A model generated the notes under the pieces. That model did no database searches and was not told where the DNA came from. It worked only from the letters and a program-made list of their open reading frames with translations. A program made the translations under genes and the position numbers. A stretch of 64,000 nucleotides of DNA, taken from CAG-390 sp045633005. GTDB lineage: Bacteria; Bacillota; Clostridia; Oscillospirales; CAG-272. The stretch lies in NCBI GenBank assembly GCA_045633005.1, contig JAZQXT010000047.1, positions 1 through 64,000 on the forward strand, read 5' to 3'. Positions within the stretch are counted from its first letter, which is position 1. Each line of letters starts with the position of its first letter. This document shows, one piece after another, positions 34,853-43,791 of this stretch.

Positions 34853-35550
34853 ATTTTCTCCTTTACGGCGGCAAGAATGTCAGCCGCCAGCTTTCTTTCG
34901 GGCGTAGCGTCGCGATTTGCACTTTCAAGCCCGCGCGCACGGGTCAGAAGCACCTCGGCGGCGAAGGCGGCGTGCTTTCGCAGTTTCTCTCCTCCGCGTG
35001 CGATATTGTGCCGTCCGAGTATCAGCTCGACCTCGCTGTACTCCTCGCGCACCCCCGTATATTCGGCGGCAATTATTTGGTATATCCTACCGTCGCCAAG
35101 CTTTTCGTCCTCGGCAAGAGCCTCGTCGATTATTGAAAATCCGCCCTCGGTAAGACCGCGGCGAAGCTCGGCGGCGCGTGTCATCGGCTGCATTATGAGC
35201 CGCACTCCCGTGCGCCTTGCAAGTGGTGACGCATCCACGATGCGCCATATAAGCTCGCCGCCCATTCCGAGAACGTACACGTCCTCGGGCGAGTATTCTT
35301 CAAGCCCCGAAAGTCCGTCGGTGCGCACGGCGGCGATCTTGTCGCCAAGACCCGCGCCCGATATATTTATCCTCGCGCGAGTTATCGGTCCTTCGTTTAT
35401 GTCCGAGGCAACGCCGCGCGGCGCAATTCCCTCTCCAACGAGATATATGGGAAGGCTTGCGTGGTCCGTGCCAACGTCGGCAAAGGCTTTGCCGCGGCGC
35501 GCAAATGACGCGGCGGCGGCAAGGCGCGAGTCAAGCTGTATTTTTTTCAT
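34849..35550 (-). CDS. trmK: tRNA (adenine22-N1)-methyltransferase
   Basis: This 233-residue enzyme methylates A22 of tRNAs. It has the SAM motif FADVGTDHASLPIYL, the conserved VLGMGGELI and LIMQPMT stretches of TrmK, and a helical C-terminal domain. It is coupled to the Nif3-like gene. Confidence 0.94.
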   Translation of the reverse strand: MKKIQLDSRLAAAASFARRGKAFADVGTDHASLPIYLVGEGIAPRGVASDINEGPITRARINISGAGLGDKIAAVRTDGLSGLEEYSPEDVYVLGMGGELIWRIVDASPLARRTGVRLIMQPMTRAAELRRGLTEGGFSIIDEALAEDEKLGDGRIYQIIAAEYTGVREEYSEVELILGRHNIARGGEKLRKHAAFAAEVLLTRARGLESANRDATPERKLAADILAAVKEKI

Positions 35551-35573
35551 ATTATTTTCCCGTAATTTGTTTT

Positions 35574-35598
35574 TGGGGTGCTGCTACGCAACACCCCA
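35574..35598. repeat. Intergenic hairpin without T-run
   Basis: TGGGGTG and CACCCCA enclose an imperfect inner stem (TGC/GCA). No T-run follows on either strand, so it is not a classic terminator. It lies between the DUF1858 gene and trmK and could be an mRNA-processing or spacing element. Confidence 0.5.
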
Positions 35599-35607
35599 TG
35601 ATATCAA

Positions 35608-35811
35608 TTATGCTTTTGCGGCGAAATAATCGTTGATAGCCTTTACAAGCTCGTCAGCGTTGGTGCCGTGAACGGCGCAAGCCTGCTCGATGGTCTCTCC
35701 GCGTGCGGCGGGACAGCCGAGGCAGTGCATTCCGATAGCAAAAAAGAACTGCGCGGTATCGACGTCAAAATCAAGAACGTCGCCGATAATGCTTTCCTTA
35801 GTAACTTTCAT
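35608..35811 (-). CDS. DUF1858 domain protein
   Basis: This 67-residue protein matches DUF1858: IGDVLDFDVDTAQFFFAIGMHCLGCPAARGETIEQAC. The paired cysteines in HCLGCP may bind metal or cycle as a disulfide. Such domains are frequently fused to or encoded near redox proteins. Its function is unknown. AGGAGG lies 8 bases before the ATG at 35811, which rules out a longer start. Confidence 0.9.
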   Translation of the reverse strand: MKVTKESIIGDVLDFDVDTAQFFFAIGMHCLGCPAARGETIEQACAVHGTNADELVKAINDYFAAKA

Positions 35812-35845
35812 AATTAAATCCTCCTTTAGTATAGCGTATATAATA

Positions 35846-35874
35846 ATTATACCCTTATCCCCCGTATTTGTCAA
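35846..35874 (-). promoter_or_regulatory. Consensus promoter of the DUF1858 gene
   Basis: Minus strand TTGACA (35874-35869), exactly 17 bases, TATAAT (35851-35846). This is a perfect sigma-A match. The trmK-to-rlmD genes downstream may share it. Confidence 0.85.
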
Positions 35875-35922
35875 GGAAAAGCGTAAAGTTAAGATTTATT
35901 TTATAAAATTTGTATTTTCCTC

Positions 35923-35957
35923 TTGCCAAAGCGTTGAATAATATGTTATACTATAAT
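35923..35957 (+). promoter_or_regulatory. Probable promoter of prfB
   Basis: TTGCCA (35923-35928) lies 18 bases before TATACT (35947-35952), and an overlapping TATAAT sits at 35952-35957. Which -10 is used is uncertain. Confidence 0.5.
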
Positions 35958-35998
35958 GTAAAATAATTTCGTATTGCCCTTTGGGGCGGGAGGTTCTT

Positions 35999-37108
35999 TT
36001 GATAGTTGCACTTGAAGAAGCAAAATATAAATTAACGAATATGCGGCCTGTGCTTAAGGAGCTTGGGGATGCGCTCCGCGTAAGTGAGCTTGCCGCCACC
36101 GCAGAGGAGCTTGAAAAGCAAACGCTTGAGCCTGATTTCTGGTCGGATCAGGAAAATTCCACGAAGGTCCTGCAAACCATAAAGCAAGCCAAGGACACCG
36201 TAGCGGACTACAACGCGCTTGTCGATCGCCTTGAGGACGCTATCGCGCTTGCGGAGCTTGCCATCGAGGAAAACGACGAAAGCTGTGTTCCCGAGGTCGA
36301 GGCTGAGCTTGAGGAAATAATAGCCGCCGAGGAGAAAAAGAGAATATCAATTCTCCTGTCGGGCGAGTACGACCGCAACAACGCGATCATATCCTTCCAC
36401 CCCGGTGCGGGCGGCACGGAGGCGCAGGATTGGGCGCTTATGCTCTACCGCATGATCACGCGTTGGGCGGAAAAGAACGGCTTTAAGGTCAAGCTGACCG
36501 ATTGGCTTGACGGTGAGGAAGCGGGAATCAAGAGCGCAACCATAATGGTCGAGGGCGTAAACGCTTACGGATATCTCAAGAGTGAGAACGGCGTTCATCG
36601 CCTCGTCCGCGTTTCCCCCTACGATTCCGCAGGTCGCCGCCACACCTCCTTTGCCTCTATTGAGGTAATGCCCGAGTTTGACAAGCTTGACGAGATAGTT
36701 ATCCGCGACGAAGACTACGACTTTATCGCATTCCACTCCAGCGGTGCGGGCGGTCAGAACGTCAACAAGGTCTCCTCCGCAGTTCGCCTTATCCACAAGG
36801 CAACGGGAATAGTCGTTACCTGCCAGACGGAGCGCTCCCAGCTTCAAAACAAGGAGACCGCGATGAAGATGCTCAAATCCAAGCTTATGGAGATAAAGAT
36901 ACGCGAGCGTCTTGACACCATCGAGGAGATTCAGGGCAACAAGACGAATATCGAGTGGGGTGCGCAGATACGCTCTTACGTATTTATGCCCTACACGCTC
37001 GTAAAGGACAACAGAACGTCCTTTGAAACGGGTAATATAGCCGCCGTTATGAACGGAGAGATCGACGGATTTATCAATGCGTATCTGAAGCACATTTCAA
37101 AGCAGTAA
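35999..37108 (+). CDS. prfB: Peptide chain release factor 2
   Basis: This 369-residue factor releases proteins at UGA and UAA. It has the GGQ loop SSGAGGQNVNKV and the stop-recognition region SPYDSAGRRHTS (SPF-type, with Tyr). I place the start at TTG 35999, 5 bases after GGGAGG. The N-terminus IVALEEAKYKL then aligns with the family start. The frame is continuous, so there is no programmed +1 frameshift near codon 25 as in many bacteria. It is followed 23 bases later by a small membrane protein gene. Confidence 0.92.
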   Translation: MIVALEEAKYKLTNMRPVLKELGDALRVSELAATAEELEKQTLEPDFWSDQENSTKVLQTIKQAKDTVADYNALVDRLEDAIALAELAIEENDESCVPEVEAELEEIIAAEEKKRISILLSGEYDRNNAIISFHPGAGGTEAQDWALMLYRMITRWAEKNGFKVKLTDWLDGEEAGIKSATIMVEGVNAYGYLKSENGVHRLVRVSPYDSAGRRHTSFASIEVMPEFDKLDEIVIRDEDYDFIAFHSSGAGGQNVNKVSSAVRLIHKATGIVVTCQTERSQLQNKETAMKMLKSKLMEIKIRERLDTIEEIQGNKTNIEWGAQIRSYVFMPYTLVKDNRTSFETGNIAAVMNGEIDGFINAYLKHISKQ

Positions 37109-37131
37109 ACGCTTTGAAGAAAGGAAAAGTT

Positions 37132-37563
37132 ATGGAAAACAAAGGAAATAAATTCGGCAAATTGCTTCTTTCGCTTACAGCTTGCACGGCTTTCGTCGGA
37201 GCTATCGTTGCCGCAGGTAAAGTGATTTTCTCCAAGCGCAAGGACAAAGACGTTCAAAGCAGTAGCGATGAAAGCGGCACGAACACGCTCGTCGCCATTT
37301 GCGTACTGCTCGTGGGTGTCGGAACTCTTATCGCGGGCATCGCCGTAGCGCTTCGCTCCATCCGTAAGGTCAGGGGCGGATACATCATCGACCTGTTTGA
37401 CAGGGATGAATACGACGTTATCTCGCCCGAGGAGGAGGATAACTTCGAGGAGCTTATACGCAGTGAGCTTCGCCCCAGCGGTGACGACGATTGCGCCGCG
37501 CCCAAGCTTCGCGACGATATAGTTCCCGTTGACGAGGACGCGACTGAGGACAACTACAACTGA
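37132..37563 (+). CDS. Small membrane protein with acidic tail
   Basis: This 143-residue protein has two hydrophobic segments (about 12-33 and 54-76) separated by a basic, Ser-rich loop, then an acidic cytoplasmic or external tail (DRDEYDVISPEEEDNFEEL, VPVDEDATEDNYN). I do not recognise a family. AAAGGA precedes the ATG, and the short gap suggests co-transcription with prfB. Confidence 0.75.
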   Translation: MENKGNKFGKLLLSLTACTAFVGAIVAAGKVIFSKRKDKDVQSSSDESGTNTLVAICVLLVGVGTLIAGIAVALRSIRKVRGGYIIDLFDRDEYDVISPEEEDNFEELIRSELRPSGDDDCAAPKLRDDIVPVDEDATEDNYN

Positions 37564-37580
37564 TATTAATATTGAATAGC

Positions 37581-37608
37581 AAAAGCGGCGGAATTTTCCG
37601 CCGCTTTT
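37581..37608. terminator. Bidirectional terminator
   Basis: AAAAGCGGCGGAA and TTCCGCCGCTTTT form a perfect 13-bp stem with a TT loop. It closes the prfB unit and lies downstream of the convergent phage-head module. Confidence 0.85.
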
Positions 37609-37659
37609 CTCATTAAAGAACGGCACACTCCCGAGGGAGTGCGCCGCGTAAAGCGTCCT

Positions 37660-38910
37660 TTAATAAGGATATTTATTTACTATGCCGTGAAGCTGTGCGG
37701 GGATCTCCGTTCCGATGATGCAAATAGCGTCGCACCATCTGTGAAAGAGCTTTTCGTAAAGCGATGCGTCATCGTCAAGGATGAGCATTGCCGCCGTATA
37801 ATTCACAGCCGCGCTGACAAAACGGTCGCAAAGAGGAAATTCGCTGTCAAGCGATATTTCCATAACGTCGTAGGGCGGCTGGTCGGGAAGCCCGTACGCT
37901 TTGCGGTAGAGCTGATCAAGCCTTGAAGCCTCGCTAACGAGCGCGGCAAAAATGTAGGGGGCGCGCTCGGTATAGTCCTCCATTATGGAATCCATATACG
38001 CCTTTTTTGCCGCCTCGCTCCTTTCGGGGAAAAGCTCCACGCCCGAGGTCTCGGTTATCTTTACGGTCGATATCTCCGCCTCGACGCCGCTTTCGGCGCT
38101 CGTATCGCTTTCATTCGAGGACGACGTGGTCGTACTGCGCTCACTCTCGCCCGCCGTGCTTGCCGTCTTTTCCAGCGTGTTGGTTTTGGTGCTTTCGCCA
38201 GACGAAACCGTATCCTTGGTGTGGGCAGAGGTCTCTTCACTCTCATCGTGAGTCTCTATGCTCTCACTATTTGTATCCGTGAAGTTTTCCGTAACGGTAA
38301 CCAGCCTGTCATCCGTTTTTTCAACGTCCGCCTCGGAAGTGCCCGTCGTATTAATAGTTGCGCTTACGTCCTCGGCAATAGTGGTAATAAGCCTTTCGGT
38401 AGTAGCGGTAACGTTTTCCGCCGAGGTAGGGATCTCGCTTATGTAAAGCTCGTCGGTATTTTCCGCATCCTTGCCTCGCGTTTCCGTGGTTTTCTCGCTC
38501 GTTTTACCGGTTTTCGATTCCTCAATTGTGGTTTTATCGGTGCTGGAGCTGGTATGCGAGCGTGTATCGTTCTCCGTGTCGCTCTTTGTTCCGTCTGCCG
38601 TTGAGCTGCGAGTTTTCTCGCCGCTGACGTTTTCCGTAGAGCTTGTCGTCGAGCTTACGTTGTTCGTCGAGCTTTCGTTATTGCTCTCGCTCGTCGTTTC
38701 GTTAGCGGTAACCGTCTCGTTTTCGGAGCCGCTTATGCTCTGCGTTTTGGTTTCATTGCGGGTTTCCGTCTTGGTCTCGGTGACTTTCGTGGTCTTTGCC
38801 GCAAGACTCGCCGCCGCCGTCGTCGCCCTGACCATAGAATCGGTATCGGCGGCTATCTTGGCTCTGATGACCAGACTTACGGCTCTGTCGAATATTCGGC
38901 TGACTAACAT
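37660..38910 (-). CDS. Ser/Thr/Glu-rich phage-module protein with head-connector-like C-terminus
   Basis: This 416-residue protein is the last gene of the head module. Residues about 40-285 are very low in complexity, built almost only from S, T, E, D, N, K, G and V, with no cysteine or long hydrophobic run, so they are probably disordered. The last 110 residues are folded in character (YIFAALVSEASRLDQLYRKAYG, FPLCDRFVSAAVNYTAAMLILDDD, FHRWCDAICIIG). They sit where phages encode head-completion proteins. The connector role is an inference from position. The start is 17 bases after the coat stop. Confidence 0.75.
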   Translation of the reverse strand: MLVSRIFDRAVSLVIRAKIAADTDSMVRATTAAASLAAKTTKVTETKTETRNETKTQSISGSENETVTANETTSESNNESSTNNVSSTTSSTENVSGEKTRSSTADGTKSDTENDTRSHTSSSTDKTTIEESKTGKTSEKTTETRGKDAENTDELYISEIPTSAENVTATTERLITTIAEDVSATINTTGTSEADVEKTDDRLVTVTENFTDTNSESIETHDESEETSAHTKDTVSSGESTKTNTLEKTASTAGESERSTTTSSSNESDTSAESGVEAEISTVKITETSGVELFPERSEAAKKAYMDSIMEDYTERAPYIFAALVSEASRLDQLYRKAYGLPDQPPYDVMEISLDSEFPLCDRFVSAAVNYTAAMLILDDDASLYEKLFHRWCDAICIIGTEIPAQLHGIVNKYPY

Positions 38911-38927
38911 CTATTCCTCCCGAATAA

Positions 38928-39746
38928 TCAGTTTATGGTGAGGTCGAGAAGTACCATCTCGGAGGGGTAAATTACCTTTGCGCCGTAGAGGTGCAGACCC
39001 TTGACGGCATCCGCAAATCGCTTTTCGGGGCGGTACGCATCCACTTCGCTGAGCTGCTCGGCAAAGGCGATGGCACGCTTGGTGCGTGCAAGGCACTTGT
39101 GTGCGCCGTCCGCTACGGCGACGTTGTTGGAAACGTAGATCTTACAGCCCGCAACGTTGCCGATACAACCCGTTTCAAGGGTGCTGTCGCTGTTGCTGAT
39201 AGCGATCTTGGACTTGAGGATGAGCGCCGCAACTGCGGGGGAGACCTCGACAACGATATCGGCGGGATCGCTTACGTTATTCTGAAGGAGCTTTGTACGA
39301 GCATCGATGATGTGCTCGATGATGTTATCAACGGTAGCCGCCTGCTCGGTAATAACGGAGCCAGCCTCGCCAAAGAGCGAGAAAACGTACTTATCCGCCT
39401 CGTTAGCGAGTGCGGACGCGGCGACCTTCATAGCGCCCGTCATAAGCTTGGGGGAGGACTGAACTCTGTCGATGTCGTCGATCTGGAAGTTGAACGCCTT
39501 CGCCTGATCGATAACGAGAGTCTTGGAAAAATCGGTAAGCTCCTCTGCAAGAAGCTCGAAATCCGTGTTTTTGTTGTAATCGAAAACCGTAACGTCGGTA
39601 AGTCCGCAGATCTTTACTCTGTCGCCCTTGCCCTTGATCTCGCCCTCGAAATCGCGGTTGCAGTTTGCTACCGCTACGTACTGATTGTCAAGTGCGGTGA
39701 GAAGATTTTCGCTCCATACGGTAGAGATAAAATTAGTAATTGCCAT
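38928..39746 (-). CDS. Phage major capsid (coat) protein
   Basis: This 272-residue protein starts ITNFISTVWSENLLTALDNQYVAVAN and contains GKGDRVKICGLTDVTV, IDDIDRVQSSPKLM and a long segment that resembles coat proteins of P22-like or related HK97-fold phages. No protease or delta-domain is seen, consistent with a scaffold-dependent head. AAAGGA precedes the ATG. Gene order (portal, scaffold, coat) supports the call. Confidence 0.85.
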   Translation of the reverse strand: MAITNFISTVWSENLLTALDNQYVAVANCNRDFEGEIKGKGDRVKICGLTDVTVFDYNKNTDFELLAEELTDFSKTLVIDQAKAFNFQIDDIDRVQSSPKLMTGAMKVAASALANEADKYVFSLFGEAGSVITEQAATVDNIIEHIIDARTKLLQNNVSDPADIVVEVSPAVAALILKSKIAISNSDSTLETGCIGNVAGCKIYVSNNVAVADGAHKCLARTKRAIAFAEQLSEVDAYRPEKRFADAVKGLHLYGAKVIYPSEMVLLDLTIN

Positions 39747-39784
39747 TGTTTTTTTCCTTTCTTTTTGTGGGCTTTGCCCTTTTT

Positions 39785-40309
39785 TTATTTCCAGCGGCGC
39801 ATAGATTCCATAATGCGCCCGTAGTTTTCGCGCACCTCACGGCGCGACATTCCCCTGACCTCGTCAGGAGTGAAAAGACCGTCGTCGACGGTGCTTATTT
39901 TGCCGACCGAGGTTTTCTCAGCCGACCTTCTTGCCGCCTCTGCACGCTTTGCCCTGACCTCGCGCCGACGCATTTCAAGCGCGTAAGCGGCGGCAGGCGG
40001 CACGCCCTGCCTTACTGCCTCGTTGAAGCTGTCGGGCATGGAGCTGAGCTGTGCCGACGGATAAAGGTCCATAAGCTCTGCGTACCCCTCGGCAAATCTC
40101 TCTGCCTCGGCGCGAAGCCTTTCGACCTCACAGCGAAGTGCTTTAAGCTCCTCCATCTCGGCGCTGAAATCACTTGTCACCGCTTCCTCATCGGGTGCGG
40201 CTTCTTGTGCTACCTCTTCCTCGACCTCTTCGATTTCAAACGGAATTTCTTCGATCTCCTCGGTGGACTCTTCGGTGAGCACAAGCTCCTCTACTATCTC
40301 ATCAAGCAT
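39785..40309 (-). CDS. Phage scaffold-like protein
   Basis: This 174-residue protein is acidic in the first 60 residues (runs of Glu), then helical with coiled-coil character (EMEELKALRCEVERLRAEAERF), and ends basic (RRREVRAKRAEAARR). This charge layout is typical of scaffolding proteins, and it is encoded between portal and coat. GGAGGG lies 6 bases before the ATG at 40309. It overlaps the portal gene by 8 bases. Confidence 0.8.
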   Translation of the reverse strand: MLDEIVEELVLTEESTEEIEEIPFEIEEVEEEVAQEAAPDEEAVTSDFSAEMEELKALRCEVERLRAEAERFAEGYAELMDLYPSAQLSSMPDSFNEAVRQGVPPAAAYALEMRRREVRAKRAEAARRSAEKTSVGKISTVDDGLFTPDEVRGMSRREVRENYGRIMESMRRWK

Positions 40310-41849
40310 CTTCGCCCTCCTTTTCTCTTGCCGCAAGCAAGCCGTATCTGTCGGGCACAAGCCCGTCGGGGAGACGTTCAAGATACTCGCGAAGGGAAAT
40401 ATGCCCCTCTTTCAAAAGATTGTCGAGTATTGTCTGCGTTCCCGACACCGAGAAGCGCGAGGAATCCGAAACGTCGATCTTCGCGTGGAGCATTGCACCG
40501 CGAAGCAGATCCGTTCTTATTTTTTCAGCTCCGTTTTTCGTGTGCAAAAGGCTGCCGTCAAGGCAATAGCCGCAGGTCATATCCGCCCAGATGTTCGCCA
40601 TCTGCTCAAGGCAGATATTAAGCTCGGAACGCACGCGCTCAAGTGCCTGCATCGAGCTTTCGCGAAGCGCAAGAATTGCACTCGTGTTGTTGGGGTCAAC
40701 GTTTCCGAGCGCCGCCTCCGTCGCGCCCGCAAGGTCCTTGGTCATAGTGACCGCCTTTTCGATAAGCTCAAGATATCCGTCCTCAAGCGCGCCCGTACCC
40801 ACGACCTGCACCGCATCGGAAATGTTACCGCCGCCAACTGCGGCGATCGCCTCGCCGACCTGATTTGTCCATTCGGGGATCCTCGTGCGGTCGTAGATGA
40901 CCTTTGAAAACGCCGTATCCGTCATATGCTTCATCACCATTGCAAACGCGCGGTTGATGTATTTCTGATTTGCTATCATTCCGCTTACCGCGGAATTGCC
41001 GTGGAAGCAATTTTTTGCACTGCTCCACGAAAATTTTGCAAGCGGATAAAGCTTGCACGGCGTTACGCTGCGGCGGATAACGCAGTTTTTGGTGGATTTT
41101 TCAAACACCACGAAGCCGTTTTCCTTCCAGAACTTGATAAGGTAGGTAACGGGCGCGTCCTCCGGCTCGTAGTCGTATTCAACGGCGGCGAAATCGCCCG
41201 CCATCGAGTCCACGGCATCCTCGCGAGTATCGGGGGTGATCTTCATCACGCTCTCTCGCGACGCGCCGTTGGCAAGAGCCTCGGCGCGAAGATCTGCAAG
41301 ACGTGCCTTGCCCGAAATAATAACGTGCGACTGCGACTGAATATCGGGGTTATTTACGTCAGCGGGAAAGACGTTTACGTTGTCTATCGCACCCGTAAAT
41401 ATTTCACCGCGCCACACGCCGCACCCGTCCGCATCGGCATCCCAGCCGCAGTACACGATACCGTCACCCGTGAGCGCCGCATCGGTCAAAAGACGGTAGA
41501 CAAGGGCTTGGAGCTTGTCGCGCTCCCACCTGTACGCCGCGTTTTCGGTAAGCATCCTTACGCCGTCGGCTATTGCCGCCGCCTCGGATGCAGACTCGGA
41601 AAACGGTAGATTTTCATCGGTATACGTTATCCTTATGTCCCCGACGGCGGCGGTGGAAATAAGGTTGTCGGTTATGCGGCGAATAACGTTGAATACGGGA
41701 CGGGGAAGGTCGCCGCTGCCACCCCGCCATTGATCTCCGCGATAAAACCTTTCGTTTTCGCGAACGGTTTCGTAAAGACCGATCTTTTGCTTATATTTAC
41801 GGCCCGCCTCATACTGACGCCAAGCCTTTGATAAGCTGTTCTTGTTCAT
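40302..41849 (-). CDS. Phage portal protein
   Basis: This 515-residue protein has the portal N-terminus with RENERFYRGDQW and RPVFNVIRRITDNLISTA, then LTDAALTGDGIVYCGWD and the helical VMKHMTDTAFSKVIYD. It matches P22/SPP1-type portal proteins that form the dodecameric DNA gate. Length is near the family norm. A GAAGGTG site precedes the ATG. It is followed by the scaffold gene. Confidence 0.88.
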   Translation of the reverse strand: MNKNSLSKAWRQYEAGRKYKQKIGLYETVRENERFYRGDQWRGGSGDLPRPVFNVIRRITDNLISTAAVGDIRITYTDENLPFSESASEAAAIADGVRMLTENAAYRWERDKLQALVYRLLTDAALTGDGIVYCGWDADADGCGVWRGEIFTGAIDNVNVFPADVNNPDIQSQSHVIISGKARLADLRAEALANGASRESVMKITPDTREDAVDSMAGDFAAVEYDYEPEDAPVTYLIKFWKENGFVVFEKSTKNCVIRRSVTPCKLYPLAKFSWSSAKNCFHGNSAVSGMIANQKYINRAFAMVMKHMTDTAFSKVIYDRTRIPEWTNQVGEAIAAVGGGNISDAVQVVGTGALEDGYLELIEKAVTMTKDLAGATEAALGNVDPNNTSAILALRESSMQALERVRSELNICLEQMANIWADMTCGYCLDGSLLHTKNGAEKIRTDLLRGAMLHAKIDVSDSSRFSVSGTQTILDNLLKEGHISLREYLERLPDGLVPDRYGLLAAREKEGEDA

Positions 41850-41910
41850 TTTTCACCTTCTGTTTTCAGATTTTTTGCGAAGGACTACTGCACAGACGAA
41901 GTTTGTCGGT

Positions 41911-43233
41911 TTAGCCGAAAATGTAGTCCTCCGCAGAGCTTTTTCCAAAGCGGAAGCCGCGCGCATTTTGCAGATCGTCGGGCGGCTGAGCGCGACTCAT
42001 AAGCGCATAGCGCACAGCTTCGGGAGAATGCGTAAAGCGGTGCGGCTCACCCGCCGCGTCCTCGGGGCGATTTTTGTCGAAAAGAAGCGCAGGTATCGAG
42101 CTTATCAGCTCCTTGCAATCGCGGCTTATATGAAGCCTCACCTCGCCCTTCTCGTTCTCGGCAAGGTATTCCCTGAAAAGCCGCCAGCCCGCCACGCGTC
42201 TGTCGTCCGCGGGGCGCATAGGTGGCATACCGTATGTGTTTTGCATCACCTCAAAACCGCTTTTGCCCGTATCCTGCCGTCTGTTCCAAAGGTCGGGCGA
42301 GGCTACGGCGTATTCCACGTTCTCGCCTCGGCAAAGCTCGCTTACCGCCCTTGCCGCCTCGGACAGCGTAAGCCCCGAGCGGCAATACTCGCGCTTTATC
42401 CAAACACAGCCGTCTCGGTCAAATCCGCAGATATACGCCGCAAGCATGTCAAAGCCGTAGTCAAACGCCGCTATCGTTATCGGCGTCCGTGGGATAACGT
42501 TTGGCTCGCACACGTGGCGTTCCTCGTCAAATTCCGAGAAGAACTGACCTTCGAAAACGTCCCATTTGCCGTAGAGCCACGCATCGCGCAGTCGCGGCGG
42601 TAGGCTCTCAAGCCGTGAGACGTATTCGGGGTCGGCGGCGGTCAGACTTGCGTTGTCAAAAACCGTCGCGGGAATAAAGGCGTAGTCCTCGGCGCGCTCG
42701 CCTGCTCGGTAGTCGCGGTCGATAAAGAGCCGCTTTACCCAGCCGTGCCCGATGCCGCCGGGATTGCAGGTAAGATACATCCTTCGCGGCATATCCGTCG
42801 CTCCGCGAAGGCAAGCCTTAAAGATGGAAAACTGATATTCGCTAAGCTGAGTCGCCTCGTCGATAGCGATAACGTCGTATTCCTGACCTTGATAGCGCAG
42901 AGTATCGCGCTCCGAGGAGCAATAACCGAGGAAGAGCTTACTGCCGTTTTGAAAGAGGACGCATTTGTCGCGCTCGGAGTAGCTTACCGCATCGCCAAGC
43001 TCGGCAAGAAGCCTGTAGAGGTGATTGGAGCGAAGCTCGGGCAAGCTTCGGCGCACTAAAAGCGCCTTAAGCCCGCCGTAGCGCAAGCACATAAGCACCA
43101 CCTTGCGCCTGAGCGCCCACGACTTTCCGCCGCCGCGCGCTCCGCCGTACGCCGTAAATTTTGCACGCGAGGCAAAAAACTCCCTTTGCCTTTCGGCAGG
43201 TACACCGCTTACTCTTATTTCCGCCTCTGCCAT
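41911..43233 (-). CDS. Phage terminase large subunit
   Basis: This 440-residue packaging motor has Walker A GGARGGGKS (30-38), Walker B VIAIDEATQ (about 121-129) and the coupling region LTCNPGGIGHGW. The nuclease domain begins near AAFDYGFDMLAAYICG with the first metal Asp. Length and motifs look intact, so the ATPase and nuclease could still work. The ATG follows the small-subunit TAA with no gap. Confidence 0.92.
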   Translation of the reverse strand: MAEAEIRVSGVPAERQREFFASRAKFTAYGGARGGGKSWALRRKVVLMCLRYGGLKALLVRRSLPELRSNHLYRLLAELGDAVSYSERDKCVLFQNGSKLFLGYCSSERDTLRYQGQEYDVIAIDEATQLSEYQFSIFKACLRGATDMPRRMYLTCNPGGIGHGWVKRLFIDRDYRAGERAEDYAFIPATVFDNASLTAADPEYVSRLESLPPRLRDAWLYGKWDVFEGQFFSEFDEERHVCEPNVIPRTPITIAAFDYGFDMLAAYICGFDRDGCVWIKREYCRSGLTLSEAARAVSELCRGENVEYAVASPDLWNRRQDTGKSGFEVMQNTYGMPPMRPADDRRVAGWRLFREYLAENEKGEVRLHISRDCKELISSIPALLFDKNRPEDAAGEPHRFTHSPEAVRYALMSRAQPPDDLQNARGFRFGKSSAEDYIFG

Positions 43234-43611
43234 TTACTCGCCGTCGGCATACGGGTCGTGTTCAAAAACGAGCCGCACACCCGCCGCCTCCTCCTCCCTT
43301 TCGGGCGCTCGCTCGCCTACGTAGCCAAGCCTTTGCTTCAAGTAGACCGACAGCACCGAGGAGGACATTTTTGAGTTTATCGCCTCATCCTCAAGAGCCG
43401 CGCATATCTCGCCGTAAAGCGACGGACGGCTCTCCCGAAGGCTTGCTATATCGCTCATGCTTCCGCCGAAATATCGGCAAAAGCCCGCAAGATTAGGAAT
43501 TCTTTCCTTTTCCGCGCAATAGTCGATATACGAGGCAAAAAGGTGTGACAGCTCGTCCTTTTCTATGCTTTCGGCAAGGAGATTTTTTTCTTTTTGGTTT
43601 GCCGTGTTCAT
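43234..43611 (-). CDS. Putative phage terminase small subunit
   Basis: This 125-residue helical protein lies directly before the large terminase. A region resembling a helix-turn-helix (PNLAGFCRYFGGSMSDIASLRE) and an oligomerisation helix follow the order expected of TerS. The start is uncertain: ATG 43611 has AAAGG immediately adjacent, and longer in-frame readings exist to about 43704. No clear promoter is seen upstream. Confidence 0.65.
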   Translation of the reverse strand: MNTANQKEKNLLAESIEKDELSHLFASYIDYCAEKERIPNLAGFCRYFGGSMSDIASLRESRPSLYGEICAALEDEAINSKMSSSVLSVYLKQRLGYVGERAPEREEEAAGVRLVFEHDPYADGE

Positions 43612-43738
43612 CCTTTTTTCAGTCGTGCCGATCCTCTCTTTCCCGTCTGTGCAATGGAATTTTATCGCGCTTCGGGGTCTCAAAGGCTGTAGAGTGTCGC
43701 CCACAGTCTCAAAAGCTCATAAAAAAACGGCAAAGCTA

Positions 43739-43767
43739 TTGAAAAAACGCGTATAATCGGATATAAT
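43739..43767 (+). promoter_or_regulatory. Promoter of the PPTase gene
   Basis: TTGAAA (43739-43744), 17 bases, TATAAT (43762-43767), 24 bases before the ATG. A second TATAAT at 43752 lacks a suitable -35. Confidence 0.75.
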
Positions 43768-43791
43768 TTATAAAAACGAAGGAGGTCGGAT

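Noticed and set aside
35981..36002. Programmed +1 frameshift site of prfB (GGGAGG followed by TTCTTTTGA)
   Set aside because: It looks similar to the RF2 shift site, but the upstream frame has no usable start (TAA at 35964) and the downstream frame already encodes the complete N-terminus; the SD instead serves the TTG start.
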